From assembly GCA_016933045.1 (NCBI GenBank), contig JAFGBR010000050.1:417782-481781 (forward strand): a stretch of 64,000 bases of DNA, read 5' to 3'. Positions 1 to 9,001 of this stretch are shown here, piece by piece (the stretch's first letter is position 1; the number at the start of each line of letters is the position of its first letter). The stretch is from Marinilabiliaceae bacterium (GTDB taxonomy: Bacteria > Bacteroidota > Bacteroidia > Bacteroidales > Marinilabiliaceae). The notes beneath the pieces were generated by a model that was given only the letters and a program-made list of their open reading frames with translations, did not search any database and was not told the origin of the DNA. A program made the translations under genes and the position numbers.

Positions 1-2175
1 GTGTTCCCCTAATAGATCAAAATTCATTGAAGTAGTAGGTTTTAACGATGGGTTACCTATGGTAATTTCATTGTCTTCATTTATTTCCTGGTAAGGAACC
101 AAATCGTAATAATTAGGCCTTGCCAATGAGTTAGTCCAGGCAAAACGCAAATTAGCATTTTTTGTCAGCTCGTACTTTAAGTGTAACGAAGGTAAAATAT
201 TTGAATAGTTGTCTTTTACCACCTCCGATATAACCAAATCTTCTTCCTGAATTAAATCACCATTTTGATCTTCAATCTCCTCAAAGTAATTAAAACCCTG
301 GTATTCAAGTTTTGTTTGCTCAATACGCAATCCGGTAATAAATGAAAATTTAGACCCAATATTTTGAGTAACCATAACATATCCGGCCATAACATCTTCT
401 TTAGCGTTAAAATTACCAGCTAATTCGGCAATAACCTTTGATTTATCATAATCAGTAATATTATCAAGAATTATTTTATCACTTATTTTAGGGTCAACAT
501 AGTGTCCCAAATTATAATCTCCAGCCATATAGTTACTACGCGAAATATCCTTTAAATTAGCAAAAACGATTTCATCAAAAGCATCTTCGTCAGTTGGTTC
601 AAATTCGAAAAAATCATTTTCACGCTCTTTTTCTTTACCTTTGTATCGGGCTCCAAATTTAAGTTTACTAGCATATTGAGAATCAAACAAAGGTATTTCA
701 AAGTTCACCCTAAAGTTTTTATCAATCTCATCAGTATATTGATATTCTTCGGTCATCTCTTTGAATGAATAAGCATCTGAAAAATCAGCAAGTTTATCAT
801 TGTCATAAGTAACCATCGGTTTTTCACGATTTGAATAATTAAAACCAACAATTGCATCTTTAGCACGATACACTAAATATCTTTCATTAGGTCGTTCTTC
901 ACTGGCCTTTGCATAAGAACCTGACCAATTTAATTTTAACTGGCCGAAAACATGTTCACCACCCAAATTTAAGTTCATCATTCGCTGATCCTCTAAGCGG
1001 GCATATTTATTATCTTTTGACCCAAACTTGGTTTCTCTTCTTATTTCGGCAATATACATTCCACTTGTTATATCGGGTTCAATATCTTTAAATGTTACCC
1101 GGTAACGGTTCTCCCAATCGTTACGATGATTATAAACTCCTTGAAAAAACAGAGTATGATTATCGCCAAATTTATAGTCCAAACCAACAGAAAAACTTTG
1201 ACGTAATCGTTCAATAAAATATTGTCGATTTTGAAACTCAGTAGTATAAGCCGACGCATCTTTGTTATTTTCATCAATAAAATCCCATTCTGCCTCAATA
1301 TTATCTGATCCTAAATGGTTATCGTAAACCGATGCACTAATAACAATACCCAAATGATTATTTAACAAACGATCGCTTACGGTAACTGCTCCTTTTAATG
1401 TAGGCTTACAAGACACAAAGTTGTAACCACTTCCCAGTTTTCCATAAACTTCACGTTTATAAGGAGCTACTTTAGTAACCAAATTAATGGATCCGCCAAT
1501 AGCATCCGCATCCATATCAGGCGTAACAGCCTTATTAAATTCTACAGTCTGCACCATATCCGAAGGAATCAGATCGAGCTGAACAGAACGAATCTCTGCT
1601 TCGGCCGAAGGAACCCTTTCTCCATTAATGGTAACCGAATTTAACTGAGGAGCTGTTCCCCTGATATTGCCAAAGCGTGCTTCACCCTGATCGTATTGTA
1701 CATTAATGCCCGAAAGACGCTTAAGGGCATCGCCAATATTAGCATCGGGAAATCGATCAAGTTGCTCTTTATCTACAACATTAGTTATTGACAAAGCATT
1801 TTTTTGAATGTTTAATGCTCTTGTTTCACCTTGTAATCGACTATTTACAACCACTTCAGATAGTTCTACCCCTTCATTTAACTCAAAGTTAACTGCCACA
1901 TCCTTACCCGATTCAACATTAACCACAGTTTTTACTGTTTCATAACCCAAATAAGATGTTACTAAAACCAATTTTCCACTATTAATATTATTAAGAGTAA
2001 AATGCCCGTTAACATCGGTAATTGTTCCGGTTGTTGTACCATCAATAAAAACTGTTGCCCCAGGTAATGAGTGGTTTTGTGTATCAGAAACACGTCCGCT
2101 AACAATTGACTTCTGCGCAAAAATTGTTATTATGCTTAACGCATATAAAAGAATAATAAATGAGATCCTTTTCAT
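1..2175 (-). CDS. TonB-dependent outer-membrane receptor, C-terminus cut by window edge
   Basis: This 725-codon open frame runs off the left edge, so the end of the beta-barrel is missing. A signal peptide at about residues 1-20 (MKRISF, hydrophobic run, FAQ) is followed by a carboxypeptidase-regulatory-like fold at about 22-108 (LPGATVFIDGT, LGYETV). Next come a plug domain at about 120-235 (RFPDANIGDALKRLSGINV, NIRGTAPQLN) and the barrel with aromatic-rich strands. Such receptors import large substrates across the outer membrane using TonB energy. The substrate cannot be read from the sequence, and no SusD-type partner is visible on this side. An in-frame ATG six bases upstream (2181) and another at 2199 are alternative starts; I prefer 2175 because MKR begins the signal peptide directly. 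A TAnnTTTG-type element lies upstream at 2227-2234. Confidence 0.93.
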   Translation of the reverse strand, partial: MKRISFIILLYALSIITIFAQKSIVSGRVSDTQNHSLPGATVFIDGTTTGTITDVNGHFTLNNINSGKLVLVTSYLGYETVKTVVNVESGKDVAVNFELNEGVELSEVVVNSRLQGETRALNIQKNALSITNVVDKEQLDRFPDANIGDALKRLSGINVQYDQGEARFGNIRGTAPQLNSVTINGERVPSAEAEIRSVQLDLIPSDMVQTVEFNKAVTPDMDADAIGGSINLVTKVAPYKREVYGKLGSGYNFVSCKPTLKGAVTVSDRLLNNHLGIVISASVYDNHLGSDNIEAEWDFIDENNKDASAYTTEFQNRQYFIERLRQSFSVGLDYKFGDNHTLFFQGVYNHRNDWENRYRVTFKDIEPDITSGMYIAEIRRETKFGSKDNKYARLEDQRMMNLNLGGEHVFGQLKLNWSGSYAKASEERPNERYLVYRAKDAIVGFNYSNREKPMVTYDNDKLADFSDAYSFKEMTEEYQYTDEIDKNFRVNFEIPLFDSQYASKLKFGARYKGKEKERENDFFEFEPTDEDAFDEIVFANLKDISRSNYMAGDYNLGHYVDPKISDKIILDNITDYDKSKVIAELAGNFNAKEDVMAGYVMVTQNIGSKFSFITGLRIEQTKLEYQGFNYFEEIEDQNGDLIQEEDLVISEVVKDNYSNILPSLHLKYELTKNANLRFAWTNSLARPNYYDLVPYQEINEDNEITIGNPSLKPTTSMNFDLLGEH

Positions 2176-2226
2176 TGCCATTATTAATATTTTATACATT
2201 ATAAAAATTGTGACAATGATATAGTT

Positions 2227-2234
2227 CAAACGTA
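2227..2234 (-). promoter_or_regulatory. Bacteroidota-type -7 promoter element for the TonB receptor
   Basis: Read on the minus strand, the octamer is TACGTTTG, an exact fit to the TAnnTTTG -7 element of the Bacteroidota primary sigma factor. An ATTG lies 17 bases further upstream, a partial match to the -33 TTTG. It sits about 50 bases before the receptor start. Only the motif is seen; use is inferred. Confidence 0.45.
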
Positions 2235-2453
2235 AACAATGCTTTAATAAGCAATTAAATGATAGTTACTTCGGAACTTATGAAAACAGAAAAATAGATT
2301 TTTATGTTAATTTTTTATGATTTGTTTAATCTAATTCAAATAATGTGAATTAAACTATCGACAAGTTTGAATTAATTCTTTGTTATAATTAGGCCTAATA
2401 CTGTTTTTGTTACTATTTTCGATTAAATAATTATCGGCATAAACAACATTTAT

Positions 2454-3320
2454 ATGATAAAATTCATTATCACATTTATAGGAATAATTTTTAGCACATC
2501 ACAAAATTTTGAAATAAATGGTCAAAACTCACTTTTATGGAAGATATCGGGAAATGGACTAAACCATCCATCGTATCTGTTCGGTACCATTCATATTATT
2601 TGTGAAGATTCATATTTTCTTGATTCAACTGTAATACATGCTATAAATACATCATCAAAAATGGTTTTAGAAATAGATATGTCGGCTCCCGGCATTATGC
2701 AAAAAGCCCAGATGAGAAGTTTTAACAAGAACAATCATAATATAAAAGACGATTTGACACCCAACGACCGACAATTTTTAGATAGCTGTTTAAAGGCTAG
2801 TTTTAATGTTGGAATTGACCAAATGGGTATTCTTAAACCTTGGGGTATTATGATTACTTTAAGCATTACCAATGCAATTGGGTGTTCAAATACAAAACAA
2901 TACGAAACTGAATTACTAGCCATTGCACACAACAAAAATATTGAAATAGATCAACTTGAAACAATCGATTATCAATTAAGCCTTTTCGATAGCATTCCAT
3001 ATAACAGACAACTCGAAATGCTTATTTGTGCTGCTCGCGAAAAAAATAAAAGCAAAATCGAGCTTCAGAAACTAATGAAGGCTTATACAAATCAGAATAT
3101 TGAAGAAATACATAAATTGATGATGGAGCAAGATGAAATGAAAGAATTTAGCAATTTATTTTTTTACAACCGTAACAAAAACTGGATTCCTATTATAGAA
3201 AGTTTTATTAGCCAACAACAAACATTCATTGCTATTGGGGCAGGACATCTTGGTGGCAAAGGCGGTGTAATTGACTTACTTAAAAAAGAAGGATATGTTG
3301 TGGAACCATTAGTTCATTAA
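2454..3320 (+). CDS. TraB/GumN family protein, exported
   Basis: This 288-residue protein has a hydrophobic N-terminal signal sequence (residues 1-19). It opens with the TraB/GumN hallmark around residues 29-48 (LLWKISG, then YLFGTIHI) and closes with the matching C-terminal signature IAIGAGHLGG near residue 262 and EGYVVEPL. The conserved GT-H and G-GH residues and an acidic residue (LEIDMS, about residue 75) are in place. TraB-fold proteins of this group are thought to be metal-dependent hydrolases or proteases of the envelope; their substrates are generally unknown. The gene starts a plus-strand stretch of envelope-glycan genes but is 115 bases from the next gene, so shared transcription is only possible. 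Family assignment is confident; molecular function is not. Confidence 0.88.
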   Translation: MIKFIITFIGIIFSTSQNFEINGQNSLLWKISGNGLNHPSYLFGTIHIICEDSYFLDSTVIHAINTSSKMVLEIDMSAPGIMQKAQMRSFNKNNHNIKDDLTPNDRQFLDSCLKASFNVGIDQMGILKPWGIMITLSITNAIGCSNTKQYETELLAIAHNKNIEIDQLETIDYQLSLFDSIPYNRQLEMLICAAREKNKSKIELQKLMKAYTNQNIEEIHKLMMEQDEMKEFSNLFFYNRNKNWIPIIESFISQQQTFIAIGAGHLGGKGGVIDLLKKEGYVVEPLVH

Positions 3321-3435
3321 AAAAACTTAAAGCATAATAGCTGTACAAAAGATACTATAATTTTAACTAATAATGATATTATTCATAAATTTGAAAAGAA
3401 AAAAATAATAATTATTTGAAATTAACTACATTCAA

Positions 3436-4497
3436 ATGAGAATATGCTTTTGCAATACTATAAAAAGTTGGGGAGGAGGCGAAAAATGGCATTATGAAAT
3501 GGCTACCGAACTTGCAAACATTAATGATTATCAAATATCATTTATAACAAATAATAAAAGTCAATTAGCAAAAAAACTATCTTCTCATTTAATAACTCCA
3601 TATTTTATTTCAATTGGAAATATAAGTTTTTTAAATCCTTTTAAAACTTATAAATTAATTACATATTTTAAAAAAAACCATTTCGATGCAGTTATTTTAA
3701 ACAGCCCTAGTGAATTAAAAACTGTAGCCATTGCAGCAAAAATAGTAAAAATTAAAAAAATTATTTATCGACGCGGAAGTGACGTAGTTGTTAAAAACTC
3801 ATTTTTAAACCGATTTTTACTTGAAAAAGTAGTAACAACAATTATTGCCAATTCAAATGCAACAAAAGAATCACTTTTGAAAACAGGGCTAAATATTTCT
3901 GATAAGATTTATCTAATTCCAAATGGCATAAAACCACCTTCAATTATAAAATCATCACCAGAAACTGATACAGTAATAATTGGTGCAATTGGCCGATTAG
4001 CTCCCGAAAAAGGTTTCGATTTATTAATCGATATCTGCAAATTACTCAGAGACCAAAAACTCAACTTCAAGATTAAAATTGCGGGTTCCGGAAATGAAGA
4101 ATCAAATTTACGCAATCAGATTGAACAACATCAATTAAATGACATTGTCGAATTAGTTGGCTTTGTTAATGATCCGTTCAATTTTTTATCGCAATGCGAT
4201 ATTTTTGCATTATCATCGAGATATGAAGGATTTGGTTACGTTGTTGTTGAAGCTATGTTTGCTAAAAAACCGGTAGTTGCTTTTGATATAAGTTCGGTAC
4301 GTGATCTTATATACGAAGGAGAAACAGGATATATTGTTCCAGCCTATCAAATAAATGCATTTGCCGATAAAGTAAAACAACTTTTGTTAAATAAAGAAAC
4401 AAGAATCAGTTTTGGAGAAAAAGGATCACAAATAGCATTTGAGAAATTTAATTTTAAAACCAGTTTAGAACATTTCTTAAATGTTATTACATCTTAG
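3436..4497 (+). CDS. GT4-family glycosyltransferase
   Basis: This 353-residue protein has the GT-B fold of CAZy family GT4. The N-terminal half carries the acceptor-side motif WGGGEKW (residues 13-19). The C-terminal Glycos_transf_1 domain begins near residue 178 (IGAIGRLAPEKGFDLLIDIC). It contains the donor-binding E-x7-E pair in SSRYEGFGYVVVEAM, which normally contacts the sugar nucleotide. The same WGGGEKW opening recurs in the fusion protein at 5649, so the two are paralogues flanking hldD. The context suggests lipopolysaccharide core or O-unit assembly at the cytoplasmic face; donor and acceptor cannot be read. It has no signal peptide or membrane segment, as expected for a peripheral enzyme. 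It converges with hldD. Confidence 0.92.
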   Translation: MRICFCNTIKSWGGGEKWHYEMATELANINDYQISFITNNKSQLAKKLSSHLITPYFISIGNISFLNPFKTYKLITYFKKNHFDAVILNSPSELKTVAIAAKIVKIKKIIYRRGSDVVVKNSFLNRFLLEKVVTTIIANSNATKESLLKTGLNISDKIYLIPNGIKPPSIIKSSPETDTVIIGAIGRLAPEKGFDLLIDICKLLRDQKLNFKIKIAGSGNEESNLRNQIEQHQLNDIVELVGFVNDPFNFLSQCDIFALSSRYEGFGYVVVEAMFAKKPVVAFDISSVRDLIYEGETGYIVPAYQINAFADKVKQLLLNKETRISFGEKGSQIAFEKFNFKTSLEHFLNVITS

Positions 4498-4500
4498 ATT

Positions 4501-4519
4501 ATTTGTTTGTCAAACAAAT
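4501..4519. repeat. Perfect 9-bp inverted repeat between convergent genes
   Basis: ATTTGTTTG and its exact reverse complement are separated by a single T. It lies just after the GT4 stop and before the hldD stop on the other strand. There is no T-run on the 3' side for either transcript (an A-run follows on the plus strand), so it is not a classical intrinsic terminator. It may still form a 3'-end hairpin for either mRNA. Confidence 0.4.
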
Positions 4520-4537
4520 CTTAAAAAAACTTCCTTA

Positions 4538-5482
4538 TTAAAAAAAACCATTACTATTTTTTAATCTCAATAAATATTTCTCCATCCCATTTTCAAGCGA
4601 AGTAAACTCTTCGGAGTATCCAACTCCTCTTAAATTTGATAAATCAGCTTTAGTATAAGCCTGATACTTACCTTTTAAATGATCGGGGAAAGGAATAATT
4701 TTAATATTACAATTACCATATTGCATCGAAAAAATTTTGGCCATATCCATAAAAGAACGTTCCACTCCGGTACCGCAATTAAAAATTCCACTCTTACGCG
4801 ATTCGATGAAGAACATTACAACTTTCACAACATCATCAACAAAAATAAAATCGCGCAAAAAATTCTCACTTCCCTCAAACACTTTTATCTCGCCATTTTC
4901 ATTTGCCTGGTTGAAAAAATGAAACGGAACAGAGGCCATGCTTCCTTTATGGTTTTCCTGATAACCGTAAACATTAAAATATCGAAGTCCCACAACCTGA
5001 CTATGAGGTTTTTTAAAATCGACATTTTTACGAATGTAGTTATCAAAAATAAACTTCGAAAAAGCATATCCATTTAAAGGGTACTCACACTCGGGCTTTT
5101 CTGAAAAACCATTATCGCCATTTCCATATACCGACGCACTTGATGCATAAACAAAAGGTATCTCCTCGTCCTGACAATAATGAAACAGTGTTTTTGAATA
5201 TTCGTAATTGTTTTTTATTAAATAATTTGCATCCAACTCTGTTGTAGCCGAACATGCCCCCTGATGCAGTATCATCTCAACATTTTTCAAGTTTGGCAAC
5301 CGATTTAAAAAATCAAATTTATCAATATAATCGCTAAATTTTAATCGGTTAAGATTAAGATATTTTTGTGTATGTGCTAAATTATCAACAATAATAATAT
5401 CATTAATCCCTGCATCATTTAAACCTTTAACCAGGTTACTTCCAATAAAACCTGCACCACCAGTAACAATTATCATATTCAA
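4538..5482 (-). CDS. hldD: ADP-L-glycero-D-manno-heptose 6-epimerase
   Basis: This 314-residue short-chain dehydrogenase/reductase of the extended NAD-epimerase class is close to the usual HldD length. The Rossmann glycine motif TGGAGFIGSN is at residues 7-16. HldD-specific features include the DNL segment with its L-N-R-L-K-F stretch, the serine region SSASVYG, and the catalytic Tyr-x3-Lys in YAFSK. The enzyme converts ADP-D-glycero- to ADP-L-glycero-beta-D-manno-heptose, the donor for lipopolysaccharide inner-core heptosyltransferases. The divergent neighbour at 5649 carries exactly such a GT9 domain, a consistent functional pairing. The start could be the first Met (5482) or the third codon (5476). 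A TAACTTTG -7 element lies upstream at 5499-5506. Confidence 0.95.
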   Translation of the reverse strand: MNMIIVTGGAGFIGSNLVKGLNDAGINDIIIVDNLAHTQKYLNLNRLKFSDYIDKFDFLNRLPNLKNVEMILHQGACSATTELDANYLIKNNYEYSKTLFHYCQDEEIPFVYASSASVYGNGDNGFSEKPECEYPLNGYAFSKFIFDNYIRKNVDFKKPHSQVVGLRYFNVYGYQENHKGSMASVPFHFFNQANENGEIKVFEGSENFLRDFIFVDDVVKVVMFFIESRKSGIFNCGTGVERSFMDMAKIFSMQYGNCNIKIIPFPDHLKGKYQAYTKADLSNLRGVGYSEEFTSLENGMEKYLLRLKNSNGFF

Positions 5483-5498
5483 AAAATTTTACACTAAA

Positions 5499-5506
5499 CA
5501 AAGTTA
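5499..5506 (-). promoter_or_regulatory. Bacteroidota-type -7 element upstream of hldD
   Basis: On the minus strand this reads TAACTTTG, an exact TAnnTTTG match 17 bases before the first start codon. No clear TTTG is present at the expected -33 spacing, only a T-rich stretch, so this is a candidate promoter with a very short leader. Confidence 0.4.
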
Positions 5507-5648
5507 AACCGAATTAATAAAAAAAAAGACTTTTAATAATATATTCAATGATATTAAGTTATTTTGTATAATAATTATAAGGTATTAGTAACAATCCTCG
5601 TGATATAAATAAATGGTTAAACATGAGGTTCTTCTAAATAATAAATAA

Positions 5649-7727
5649 GTGAAAATTTTACTACTTAATTCAATAGGACAAAACAAATGGGGTGGTGGAG
5701 AAAAATGGATGATACTTGCAGCAGGAGGGCTCATAAAAAAAGGGCATGATGTTTATATTGGGAGCAGAAAAAACTCAATTATTCAAAAAAAAGCAAAAGA
5801 AAACAACATTCCTTTCATTCCAATTAATATTAGTTCAGATTTTAGTTTTTCAGGAGCATTCGATTTGATCAGACATAGCCATAAATCGGCTTTTGATGTT
5901 ATTGTTGGCTGTCAAAACAGAGATGTACGTATTTCGGGTGCAATAAAAAAACTAATTGGAAAACCCATTGTATTAAGTCGTCAGGGCGTAAAACTGCTTC
6001 ACAATTCGTGGAAATATAAATGGTTTTTTAACCCCCTATGCGATGGAATTATCACTAATACATTAAGTATTAAAAAAGAGTACGACAGTTATAACTGGTG
6101 GAATGATGATTTTGTAAAAGTTATATATAATGGTGTTGGTATTTCAAACGATAAAGACATTAAACCTGCCGATTTAAGTCAATACATTCCTTCAAACATA
6201 AGTAATCCAAAAATCATACTTTCTGCAGGGCGATTATCAAACCAAAAAGGATTTAATTATTTAATTGAAGCTGCCGAAGATATTTGCAAAGAGCGAAAAG
6301 ATGTATTCTTTTTAATTGCCGGTAAAGGCAAACTTCATTCCAAGCTTAAAAGCATGATTGTATCGAAAGGTTTGGAAAAAAATGTATTACTTATTGGATT
6401 CCACAACGATTTAACCTCACTTTTTAAAAAATCTGATTTATTTGTTCTCTCATCGTTGTACGAAGGAATGCCTAATGTGGTGATGGAAGCAATGGCGAAT
6501 AAAGTACCGGTTATTTCAACCGATGTAAATGGCGTGTCTGAATTAATTGAGAATAATAAAAGTGGCATCATTATACCACCGGCAAACAGCAAAAAACTTT
6601 CACAATCTATTAAACAGTTTTTTAACGAAAACAAACATGATGAAATAGTAAATAAAGCTTTCCAACGAATTAACGATAAATTCTCAATTGAGGTTATGGT
6701 TAATAATCTTGAAAAATTTTTCAGCCATAAAATTGCAAATCGTTTTCAACTCAATTCATTCCTAATAATACAAACAGCATTTATTGGCGATGTTATTCTG
6801 GCAACACCTCTCATCGAGAAACTGAAACGTTTTTATCCCAACAGTAACATTGATTTTTTACTTCGAAAAGGTAATGAAGGACTATTGGAAGGAAATCCGC
6901 ATTTACGAAACATGATTGTATTTAATAAAAAAGACGGAAAGTATAAAAACCTTATCAGGCTTATTAAACAAATAAGAAAAAACAAGTACGATTTAGTCAT
7001 TAACATACAACGCTATTCAACAACCGGAATCATCACATCACTATCGGGGGCTACTCAAAAAGTTGGTTTTTCTAAAAACCCTCTTTCACTGTTTTTTACA
7101 AAACGGATATACCACCAAATGCATCACGAAAAAACAGGCGATCACGAAGTAAAACGAAACCTAAAACTTATTGAATACATTACTGATACCAGTTTTGAGA
7201 TGCCAAAACTATACCCATCGAAAAAAGATTTTGAATCGCAAAAACAAGAACAACCATATTATTGTATTGCACCTACATCGGTTTGGTTTACAAAGCAATT
7301 CCCGTTTGAAAAATGGATCAAACTTATTAACAAACTACCTTATAACCATAAAATATATTTATTAGGTGCAAAAAGCGATTCCCAGTTTTGTGAAAAACTA
7401 ATACATCAGGTCGAACACCCTAATGTAATAAATAATGCCGGCAAAATAACTCTATTACAATCGGCAGCATTAATGAAAAATGCTACTATGAATTATGTAA
7501 ATGACTCGGCACCTTTACACATAACATCGGCCATGAACTGTCCGGTTCGTGCAATATTTTGCTCCACTGTACCTGCTTTTGGATACACTCCTTTATCGGA
7601 TAATTCGAAAATTATTGAAGTAACCGAAAAACTTTCGTGCCGACCTTGTGGTTTACATGGTAAAAAATCGTGCCCTTTAGGCCACTTTAAATGTAGCGAC
7701 ATAGAAATTGACAGAATTATTAATTAA
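5649..7727 (+). CDS. Fused GT4 glycosyltransferase - GT9 heptosyltransferase
   Basis: One 692-residue frame holds two complete glycosyltransferases. Residues 1-365 form a GT4 enzyme with WGGGEKW at 15-21, the domain start SAGRLSNQKGFNYL near 194, and the E-x7-E donor motif in SLYEGMPNVVMEAM. Residues about 373-692 form a GT9 (ADP-heptose:LPS heptosyltransferase) domain with TAFIGDVILATPLIEKL carrying the N-terminal Asp of the family. The late nucleotide-binding loop NDSAPLHITSAM and the Cys-rich tail CRPCGLHGKKSC are also present. I infer that it adds heptose and a second sugar to the lipopolysaccharide core in one polypeptide. hldD, which makes the heptose donor, is transcribed divergently 166 bases away. 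The start is GTG; no better ATG precedes the GT4 fold. The stop is five bases before the next gene, so they are likely co-transcribed. Confidence 0.93.
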   Translation: MKILLLNSIGQNKWGGGEKWMILAAGGLIKKGHDVYIGSRKNSIIQKKAKENNIPFIPINISSDFSFSGAFDLIRHSHKSAFDVIVGCQNRDVRISGAIKKLIGKPIVLSRQGVKLLHNSWKYKWFFNPLCDGIITNTLSIKKEYDSYNWWNDDFVKVIYNGVGISNDKDIKPADLSQYIPSNISNPKIILSAGRLSNQKGFNYLIEAAEDICKERKDVFFLIAGKGKLHSKLKSMIVSKGLEKNVLLIGFHNDLTSLFKKSDLFVLSSLYEGMPNVVMEAMANKVPVISTDVNGVSELIENNKSGIIIPPANSKKLSQSIKQFFNENKHDEIVNKAFQRINDKFSIEVMVNNLEKFFSHKIANRFQLNSFLIIQTAFIGDVILATPLIEKLKRFYPNSNIDFLLRKGNEGLLEGNPHLRNMIVFNKKDGKYKNLIRLIKQIRKNKYDLVINIQRYSTTGIITSLSGATQKVGFSKNPLSLFFTKRIYHQMHHEKTGDHEVKRNLKLIEYITDTSFEMPKLYPSKKDFESQKQEQPYYCIAPTSVWFTKQFPFEKWIKLINKLPYNHKIYLLGAKSDSQFCEKLIHQVEHPNVINNAGKITLLQSAALMKNATMNYVNDSAPLHITSAMNCPVRAIFCSTVPAFGYTPLSDNSKIIEVTEKLSCRPCGLHGKKSCPLGHFKCSDIEIDRIIN

Positions 7728-7732
7728 AAATA

Positions 7733-9001
7733 ATGACATTAAGCAGACAAGAAGTTGAAATAATGGCACCAGTTGGTTCATACGAATCACTTATGGCTGC
7801 TATTCAGGGAGGAGCAAACTCGGTATATTTTGGTGTTGAACAGTTGAATATGCGTTCACGTTCATCGGCCAATTTTACCATTTCCGATTTGCACGAAATT
7901 GTCCGTATTGCCACCAAAAATCATATCAAAACTTATCTTACTGTTAATATTGTTTTATACGATGATGATTTAGAGGTGATGAAAAGAATAATAGATGCCG
8001 CAAAAGAAGCTAAGCTAACTGCCATCATAGCATCAGATCAGGCTGCTATTAACTATGCCAATTCTATTGGTGTTGAGGTTCATATATCTACCCAGGTTAA
8101 TATATCAAACATTGAAACAGTTAAGTTTTACAGCAAATTTGCAGACGTTGTTGTACTGGCTCGCGAACTAAACATGAACCAAGTTACTGCTATTTATAAG
8201 GCAATAAATGAGGAACAAATCAAAGGTCCTAAAGGAGAATTGATACAAATTGAAATGTTTATACATGGAGCTTTGTGTATGGCAATTTCGGGTAAATGTT
8301 ATTTAAGTCTTCACCAATATAATTACTCGGCCAACCGCGGTGGATGCCTGCAAGGTTGTCGACGTTCGTACATTGTTACAGATAAAGATACTGGCAACGA
8401 ACTTGAAATAGACAATGAATATATTATGTCGCCAAAAGACCTTAAAACCATTCATTTTCTCGATCAGGTTTTGGAAGCAGGCGTAAGGGTGCTAAAAATT
8501 GAAGGACGAGCTCGTTCGGCAGAATATGTTAAAACAGTTGTTGAGTGTTATAACGAAGCTGTTGATGCTGTTATAAACAATAATTTTACCCATGAAAAAA
8601 TTGAAAATTGGGACAAACGATTATCTTCAGTCTTTAACCGAGGTTTTTGGGATGGTTATTATTTAGGACAAAAAATTGGCGAATGGTCTCGCGAGTATGG
8701 CTCAAAAGCAACCAAAAAGAAAGTATATATTGGAAAAGGAACCAACTACTTTCCTAAAATTAAAGTTGCCGAATTTTTGGTTGAATCACATTCATTATCG
8801 GTTGGCGACGAAATACTAATAACAGGACCTACAACAGGAGTTATTCAAATGACTGTACCCGAAATTAGAGTCGACTTAAAACCGGTTGATTTAACAACTA
8901 AAGGCGAAAAATTTTCTATGCCTGTCGATGAAATAATCAGACGATCTGATAAATTATATAAACTGGTAGATGCAAAAACAGTTAAAGACGGACAAGGATG
9001 A
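7733..9001 (+). CDS. U32-family protein, TrhP/YegQ-like
   Basis: This 422-residue protein belongs to the group annotated as peptidase family U32. The N-terminal barrel starts APVGSYESLMAAIQGGANSVYFG. The U32 signature with its conserved cysteines is at about residues 173-210 (MFIHGALCMAISGKC, then GGCLQGCRR). A C-terminal beta domain follows from about 325 (KKVYIGKGTNYFPKI, VGDEILITGPTTG). This two-domain layout matches TrhP (YegQ), which acts with prephenate in 5-hydroxyuridine formation at tRNA position 34 rather than as a protease; that role is inferred from family. The gene follows the GT fusion by five bases and shares an ATGA overlap with the DUF2797 gene, so the last two are translationally coupled. 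Confidence 0.9.
   Translation: MTLSRQEVEIMAPVGSYESLMAAIQGGANSVYFGVEQLNMRSRSSANFTISDLHEIVRIATKNHIKTYLTVNIVLYDDDLEVMKRIIDAAKEAKLTAIIASDQAAINYANSIGVEVHISTQVNISNIETVKFYSKFADVVVLARELNMNQVTAIYKAINEEQIKGPKGELIQIEMFIHGALCMAISGKCYLSLHQYNYSANRGGCLQGCRRSYIVTDKDTGNELEIDNEYIMSPKDLKTIHFLDQVLEAGVRVLKIEGRARSAEYVKTVVECYNEAVDAVINNNFTHEKIENWDKRLSSVFNRGFWDGYYLGQKIGEWSREYGSKATKKKVYIGKGTNYFPKIKVAEFLVESHSLSVGDEILITGPTTGVIQMTVPEIRVDLKPVDLTTKGEKFSMPVDEIIRRSDKLYKLVDAKTVKDGQG

Noticed and set aside
4679..5077. 132-codon plus-strand frame
   Set aside because: Antisense to hldD, whose motifs are intact; no promoter or family match.
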